NCBI GenBank assembly: GCA_012295275.1
Contig: CM022665.1
Location: 36,881,933 to 36,941,932 of the forward strand
Origin: Chrysomallon squamiferum
Lineage: Eukaryota > Mollusca > Gastropoda > Neomphalida > Peltospiridae
DNA: 60,000 bases
Direction: 5' to 3'
Part shown: in pieces, positions 54,201 to 60,000 of the stretch
Numbering within the stretch: position 1 is the first letter of the stretch
Layout: every line of letters starts with the position of its first letter
Program-made: the position numbers and the translations under genes
Notes under the pieces: generated by a model
What the model was told of the DNA's origin: nothing
Databases searched by the model: none
Seen by the model: only the letters and a program-made list of their open reading frames with translations

Positions 54201-57200
54201 TTTAGACACATCAGAGAGAAGTGAGTTTTTGTGAAGAAGAAATGAGACAATAAGCTAAATATATATTTAAAGAACCAACACAGATCTTTATACACATCAG
54301 TGAAGAGTTCTGTACTTGGGTGGTCAGTGTCAGTTTTTCTAATTTTATCTTTCTTCCATTTTTACAGAAATCAAAACAAGCAATGTCTGGTTTATCCTCA
54401 GAAATCTTCATCAAGTCCTTCAGTGTGTTATTGTTCATTCATGTTCTAAATTTTGATGTGATCCAATTCTGTGTTGAAAAAAAACCCTTTCACAATATAC
54501 AGTTGAGATAGGCCTGGTACCTCATTTATCGGAACCTTGTAGTTTTGTAAATTGTAATCTGTATTGTCCATGTAATTATGTGCAAACATTTGTAATATCC
54601 ATCTCAGTTAATTTCATCTGGATACACATTTAAAAGAGCTGTGTTTTTAGTCAGTCTCTAATTATTACAGTAAAATGGGGCATTTTTAAAGCTGTTAATA
54701 CAGTTGGTCACATGATTTCTTTCCATGTCACCAGCTAGTAATAAACATTCATCTCTGTGGTACTCAATTGTAGACAAAAAGTCTGTATCAGTTAACTGAA
54801 TGCTGTGAGAAAATTTTTATTGTCATTAATAAGTTTCACTGAGGTTTGTAGGGGAAACAAAAAGGCATATTGATGATTTTTATGCTATTTTCTTGGTGAC
54901 TTCATGATGGGTTAAAAGTACAGTGAAGTTTAATGCAAAAGGTCGTGTATTTTGCCCACATCACCCCCTAGCATGAACCCTGATATATATATGTTTGATA
55001 TGAAATATAAGGCAGTGTTTTCTTGGATTTAATATCTTTTATTTTGTTTTTGTTTGTTGTTGTTAAATATCCATTCAACTATAAAATGATTTCGCTCAAT
55101 TAGGATGTCTCATCTTGCAAGGCTTTTAGCCAAAAAAAAAACATTATTATTCATGTACAAAAACAGTGTTCTCGTTCCTTTTACGAAAATGATATCAACT
55201 TGGGGCTGTGTCAGTCTCCACAGAGGTTACAAGCCTGCTATTTTATTGTTATCCTTGTTATAAGTGAAAACTGATTAAAAATGTAAATAAAATAATAACT
55301 GAAAAATAAATAAAATGTATTTAGATAATTTCATTGTAAAGTATAAGAGATATTATATAAAAGGAGAAAAAAAAGAGATATTTATAACATGTTGTAATTA
55401 TTTTCAGTAATGTAAAGATATCAAGAATGTTTGAAATTTTATTTTCCAGGAAGCTCCACCACCTCAAGGAACAAATGTATGGGGAGTTATTAAGACACTT
55501 GGAGTTCGAATGATTTTCATATACATCATTGCTAGTCTTTTTCGAAGATCTCCTCCTGCTAATACAGCTAAAGATGGTGGTACTCAGATACCTGCAACAA
55601 ATGTATACCATGCCAACATGAAAATGGTAAATCATGAGCATGACAGTATATATAAAACAAACAAAATTCTAAAATGTCTGTTACAAGTAAAACTTAAAAT
55701 ATTTAGTTTTCAGACTATTACAGTTTATTTTTATAAGGTCCCTTCCTAAAAATTAAATTCTGGATTATTTGTTCTTTTAGCTTCATTGCCATAAATATTC
55801 TGTTTGCTGTATTTTGACATTTGTAAAAAATCATCAGTGAAATGTATAAAATAATCATTCTGTTTATAAAATGTTGGATTGTTTTTGTTTTGCAGGATAT
55901 GTATATTTATATATCAGAACAAGAAGAATTTTCAGATTTCAAAACAAACAGTCACTGTTTTGGCTAGAAAAAGGACTAACATATGGTGATTGGAATAATG
56001 GTCCCAACAGTGATGGAACTTTCTTCAAATCTGGACAGATTGCTGCCTCTGAAGTAAGTACATTTTATCATAATAATCCTTAACATAATAACTTCCTCAT
56101 TAATCATTGTGCAGCCTGGAGAGTTCCATTGTTGAGCAAATGCCTCTGCATGATGTTTTCATATGTTTCTGTTTTGTGCTGTCTTCTGCCTGGTTGTTTT
56201 TTTACTAGATCAGGGGTGCCCAATACTTTGATCAAGCTCTACCAATCGATCACCAATGTAGTATGGGTAGATCGCATGCCATTCAATGCAAGTCATCTGA
56301 GTAAAGTAGTGACCATAAATGTATTTGAGCCATAAGGGTTCATGCAGTGATGCAAGACACGCCAACATATATTGTATATATATTAAGTATATTCAGTACA
56401 TATATAAATAAATATATTTGTCATTTTTAATACAGGTAGATCATTTTGACCTAGTGATTTTAAAAGTAGCTCGCAAGCCGAAAAAGTGTGAGCACCCCTG
56501 TACTAGATCATTTCTGTCTGTATGGTTATACACAATGTCCATCAGTTATTTTGTATTTTCGGACTTGTTTGATTACCACTTAACCCTGTTTATTTTTTAA
56601 TATATTTTTTAGAAGTGCGTTATGTAGTTTTAAGTATATTAACTGTTTGAGGGAATAAACTATTATTATGTTTTGAAAATATCAAGATGTTTTCCTTACA
56701 TATCAGATGTAATAATTTATTTTCATTATTATTATTATTATTTTTTTTTTATTTCAGGCTGTACAGAATAATGGTTCATTGTACATACATGTATATTTTG
56801 TAAAAGCTGGGAAGAGTCCTGATCCAGCAGATAAAGGGAAATATTCAAAGAAGACAACTGCTTATCGATCAAAACGTAAGTGTCCAGGAGCAGGTCTCTG
56901 GCTAGCAAATAAAATACATTCATCAGCCATATTGCTTCATCCACTGGCCACAGATAATTTCATGTACTTAAAACATATTATTTTTGTCCTTGTGAAGCTA
57001 TTCAAATTCATCCAACCAACTTTCCAAAAATATATACAGGTTTACCTAACATCAGCTACCTTTTAAACTTACATTTTCCAAATTACCAGAACATTTATGA
57101 TTATCTGAAATAAGAAAAAAAATTATATGTTACCCCATATTATCTGCTTGACTTCTTGCAGACAATATCATATTTCACATGGAGTGTATATTATGGAAAT

Positions 57201-59851
57201 GACCGGGTAAGAAAATAAGTGGTATATAACAAATTTGTGTAATCTGAGCCAGACAAATGTTTTCTGTTTGAGGATTCTAAATAGATACCATGTTATGATA
57301 TTAAAGGCATGTTCAAGCTTGATTACATGTTCTAAACTGATATTTTTTATTCTCCTGTTAACAATCGGTCACCACTGAACAAAGGTTACTCAAAATATAG
57401 TGAGACTCTCACTATTTTGTGCTCTTTAGAACATTTATGTTGTGAGAATACCTTCCTGTGAATACCGTTTACACCACACTTTGACACAAATTTGCTATTA
57501 ATTTGGAAAATATACTGATTATGTATTCTAAATACATGTTTTTTTTTATGTTCAAAAAGAATAGTTTGAAGATAAAAATATCAATTAAAATTAATGTTTC
57601 TTTGAAAAACAAACAAAATAATTTGAAAGATTAAACAACACCAAAAACTTTTTATAATTCTTGTGCTTATTTTAATTCCATCAGTGTTCAGAAGTTTACT
57701 GATCTTTTTTATTTTGGATTATTGATTTTCAGCTTAGTATTCTTCTGCTTTGCATTCTCTAGGTTTGGTATAAAATTGGCATTAACACTAGTTTTACAAA
57801 TCTGTATGTTATGTGTTGATTCGTCATGTCTTGATTACAGGTTTGAACCGCTACAAGAAGAGACATTACCACAACACTGTTAATCTTCTCACTGGACAGA
57901 CAGATGCTCATCCAGATCTTATTAAAGTTTGTCTTTTTCATTCACTATTCTTTACATAAATTGGTAGGCCACATGAGATTTTGTTTAAAAATAATAATTT
58001 TAAAAAAACAACAACCCTACAAAACAGACAGACAAACCAAAAAACAAGTGAGTGAGTGAGAGTTAATAGTAAATCAATTGTCAGTTTGTTTAATAAAGAA
58101 ATTTAAACAAGATTATTTAAAATAATGTTAATTTTCCAGGGCATTATGTATAGATATATACAGTGTAAATTAAAATATTAGTAATTCATTTTTTGGATAT
58201 AACATTGTATTTTATACTTGTTATAATTTTTAGATTCTTCTTTTGTTAAAGTATTTTGTTTGTTTTTCTTTACAGAATACATAATAAAATCAGCTTCTTT
58301 TAATAATAAAATACATAATTTCATTAATAAAAGAAGTGATTATTATGCATTTAAAAATTAATCTTCTATGTTTTCTCTATAGAAAAATAGTTCATCATCG
58401 TATGAGATTCTTTCTCACTGGCATCCCAATCTAACAGTGAATCTGTTGGATGATCATTCACCGTGGATACAAGGAAGCATTCCTCAGCCATTAGATGAAT
58501 GTATGTTGAAGATATTATTAAGTGTTACACATATCAGTTGTTTGCCTGTATATTTCATGGACTGTTTTGTATATCAGTCTTAATATTAAACTAATTTAGG
58601 TGACAGGCATTATGAAACATTTGAAATTTACATTTTAATGTAAGTTGACAGTCCAAATTCCAAAATAAGAAAATAGTTGGGGGGGTTTTGTGTTTTTTTT
58701 CACTCTTTATTTCACATACCTTTCTATCGATGTTCCAAGGTTTTTTAAAATCATTTTCTTACAACTAATTATAACCATTCTGTTGAATACGTACCTTAAT
58801 TTTTTTAATATTTCAGTTAACAATTTTGCACAAAATTTATATGCTGTAATTTTGTCTTTTTAAGTCATTTTCAGAATAATTTATAAATGTGACTATTTAA
58901 TATTTGTTCTGTCATTTCTTTTTTGTATGTGTTTCAGACATAGAGTTTTTACCAGGATTAAACAAGTACTATCCAGTAATTTTCTTCAATGACTACTGGA
59001 ATCTTAACACTGAATTTACTCCAGTTAACGAGACAACTAAGTAAGTAGTACAAATGTCTGAAGCTTGAAAGTTTAACCCTTTTAAACTGGAGTCTGTGAT
59101 AGTTACCATATTTTCATATTTTCTGCTTTACCAAGATTGTTTGTGCTTTCTGAACTGGGGGAAGTTGATGATAACTATAGTATTGGTTTCTAAATTCAGA
59201 TAATTATTTCCTTCGTTATCAGTTACATGTAGGTTTAAACAGTTTATTGTTTGTAAGTATTTGTAGACAGAGATATTTTAAACTATTAAAATTGTAACAA
59301 ATCTTTGTTATATAGTTCCAAGATCAACTATGTTTTTGTCATTTTATTTTCACAGAAATCTAAATTTAACTCTGACATACGCCCCCATTTCATTATTGCG
59401 ATGGCAACTGTATGCTGCCCAGGGCATGCGAAATAAATGGTACAGCATCCTAGGAAATGACATGGAGGAATCAGATGATGACCAAGATGCTTTGAAGGCA
59501 AGACAAAGAATTTTACTTAAGATATAATTTATTCTTAATAGTTTATTGAACAGTAATGATATAGAAGTCAACTGTTAGTAGTTTGAACATTTCTGTTATT
59601 TGATATAAGTTTCTATGTATCATTTCTAAAGGTTAAGTAAACAAATGTTTTATGTAAAATTATTGGTATAAATTTTATTTATTCCTCGTGCATAGTTCTC
59701 TAATAGCTTTGGTTTTATTATTGAATTATATATTGATAAATTTTATTATTTTTACAGACTGCATTTCTTGAAACCAATCCGTATCTCCTGGCACTGACCA
59801 TTATTGTATCAATTGCCCATAGCATCTTTGAGTTTCTGGCTTTCAAGAATG
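51268..59851 (+). CDS. CLPTM1: CLPTM1 (cleft lip and palate transmembrane protein 1), first nine exons, one apparent frameshift
   Basis: CLPTM1 is a multipass ER membrane protein of the CLPTM1/CLPTM1L family, reported to retain GABA-A receptors and to act in lipid handling. Exons: 51268-51369, 55450-55626, 55896-56053, 56758-56875, 57841-57926, 58383-58500, 58938-59040, 59356-59497, 59758-59851, about 366 aa before the window ends; phases agree. Blocks matching human: VWGVIKTLGVRMIFIYIIAS (first membrane segment), YGDWNNGPNSDG, NNGSLYIHVYFVKAG, NLLTGQTDAHPDLIK, ILSHWHPNLTVNLLDDHSPW, YYPVIFFNDYWNLN, LRWQLYAAQG, and LETNPYLLALTIIVSIAHS with FEFLAFKN (second membrane segment). Lumenal NGS, NLT and NET sequons fit the expected topology. 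Exon 3 needs one extra base near 55938-55950 to join DMYIYISEQEEFSDF to SLFWLEKGLTYGDW. Intron 8 has a GC donor. The gene continues off the right edge. Confidence 0.93.
51484..52145. repeat. 164-bp tandem repeat array, about four copies
   Basis: The anchor AAAATGACGCC (last copy AAAATAACGCC) lies at 51560, 51724, 51888 and 52052, a spacing of exactly 164 bp each time. Units share CGCCATAACCCGACAAATA, AAGATCAAGTGAATATGTTG and AAATCCCGTAATAAGTGATT. The two inner copies are the most alike; the outer edges are more diverged, as expected of an array homogenised from its centre. Confidence 0.92.
53973..54007. other. Perfect 13-bp stem, 9-nt loop hairpin
   Basis: CTGTAAGAGATGG at 53973-53985 is the exact reverse complement of CCATCTCTTACAG at 53995-54007, separated by CAGACCTGC. 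It lies in CLPTM1 intron 1. The stem does not extend beyond 13 pairs. Confidence 0.7.
56203..56508. mobile_element. Complete hAT MITE with 8-bp target duplication, in CLPTM1 intron 3
   Basis: The element spans 56211-56500 (290 bp). Its left end is CAGGGGTGCCCAATACTTT. Its right end, read inwards, is CAGGGGTGCTCACACTTTTT. Both are hAT-type terminal repeats. It is flanked by the exact 8-bp duplication TACTAGAT at 56203-56210 and 56501-56508, the hallmark of hAT insertion. It has no coding capacity. The interior stretch GTAGCTCGCAAGCCGAAAAA resembles ends of many non-autonomous hATs. The intact duplication suggests a fairly recent insertion. Confidence 0.85.
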
Positions 59852-60000
59852 GTATAATTTGTTGAGAATCTTTTTTTCTGTTCAGTAATTTTTGTCATAA
59901 CTTGTAAAATGAGTTAACTATATGTTTAAGTACATCTTTTTAAAATTTATCCATGACTTGATTTATTATTTTTTTTTACACAATACTGGAATTTTAGATA

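Larger units (their letters stand above)
51370..55449. other. CLPTM1 intron 1 (4.1 kb)
   Basis: It contains the 164-bp tandem array (51484-52145), a poly-A run at 52559-52580, a perfect hairpin at 53973-54007 and a (TA)n tract at about 53338-53353. Otherwise AT-rich with no recognised exon or element. Confidence 0.55.

Overview
This is an AT-rich, intron-rich nuclear segment from an invertebrate animal, most likely a mollusc or another lophotrochozoan. The phylum is an inference from the protein flavour, the gene structures and the mix of DNA transposon relics; nothing in the window proves it. Seven conserved animal genes can be assembled exon by exon from both strands, with splice phases that agree across every junction. 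The exceptions are four places where a conserved exon changes reading frame by one base, which look more like residual assembly indels than biology.

Layout, left to right. 1-2371 (minus): the first two coding exons of MCM8, a helicase for homologous recombination; the rest lies off the left edge. 4739-12246 (plus): a ZNF839-type zinc finger/AT-hook protein in five exons, head to head with MCM8. 15312-18328 (minus): CINP, the CDK2/ATR-interacting genome-maintenance protein, complete at 211 aa, tail to tail with ZNF839. 18717-19769: a decayed single-exon ORF of an unnamed, probably repeat-borne family, followed by a mariner-like inverted terminal repeat. 20556-26856 (plus): SARS2, mitochondrial seryl-tRNA synthetase, 15 exons, with a strikingly short tRNA-binding arm. 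28384-30532 (plus): a SERTA-domain (SERTAD/CDCA4/Taranis-type) transcriptional coregulator, with a non-coding first exon carrying several uORFs. 30533-42855: 12 kb in which I see no gene. 42856-50046 (minus): MEN1 (menin) in six exons, with a dead Mutator-like element in intron 3. 51268-right edge (plus): CLPTM1, nine exons visible, head to head with MEN1 over 1.2 kb.

The genes do not form one pathway, although MCM8, CINP, menin and the SERTA protein all act in chromatin, replication or cell-cycle control. What unites them looks like old linkage: ZNF839 and CINP are also close neighbours in human 14q32 (CDCA4 lies on the same arm), and SARS2, SERTAD1/3 and CLPTM1 all lie on human 19q13.

Non-genic content is rich in repeats: a 164-bp tandem array in CLPTM1 intron 1, a 42-bp minisatellite between ZNF839 and CINP, an intact hAT MITE with an 8-bp target duplication, mariner, hAT and MULE fossils, many microsatellites and very long A/T homopolymers. 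I found no convincing undescribed multi-gene system. The most unusual items are the short-armed SARS2, the decayed ORF family at 18.7-19.8 kb, the perfect hairpin at 54 kb and the G-quadruplex motif between MEN1 and CLPTM1.
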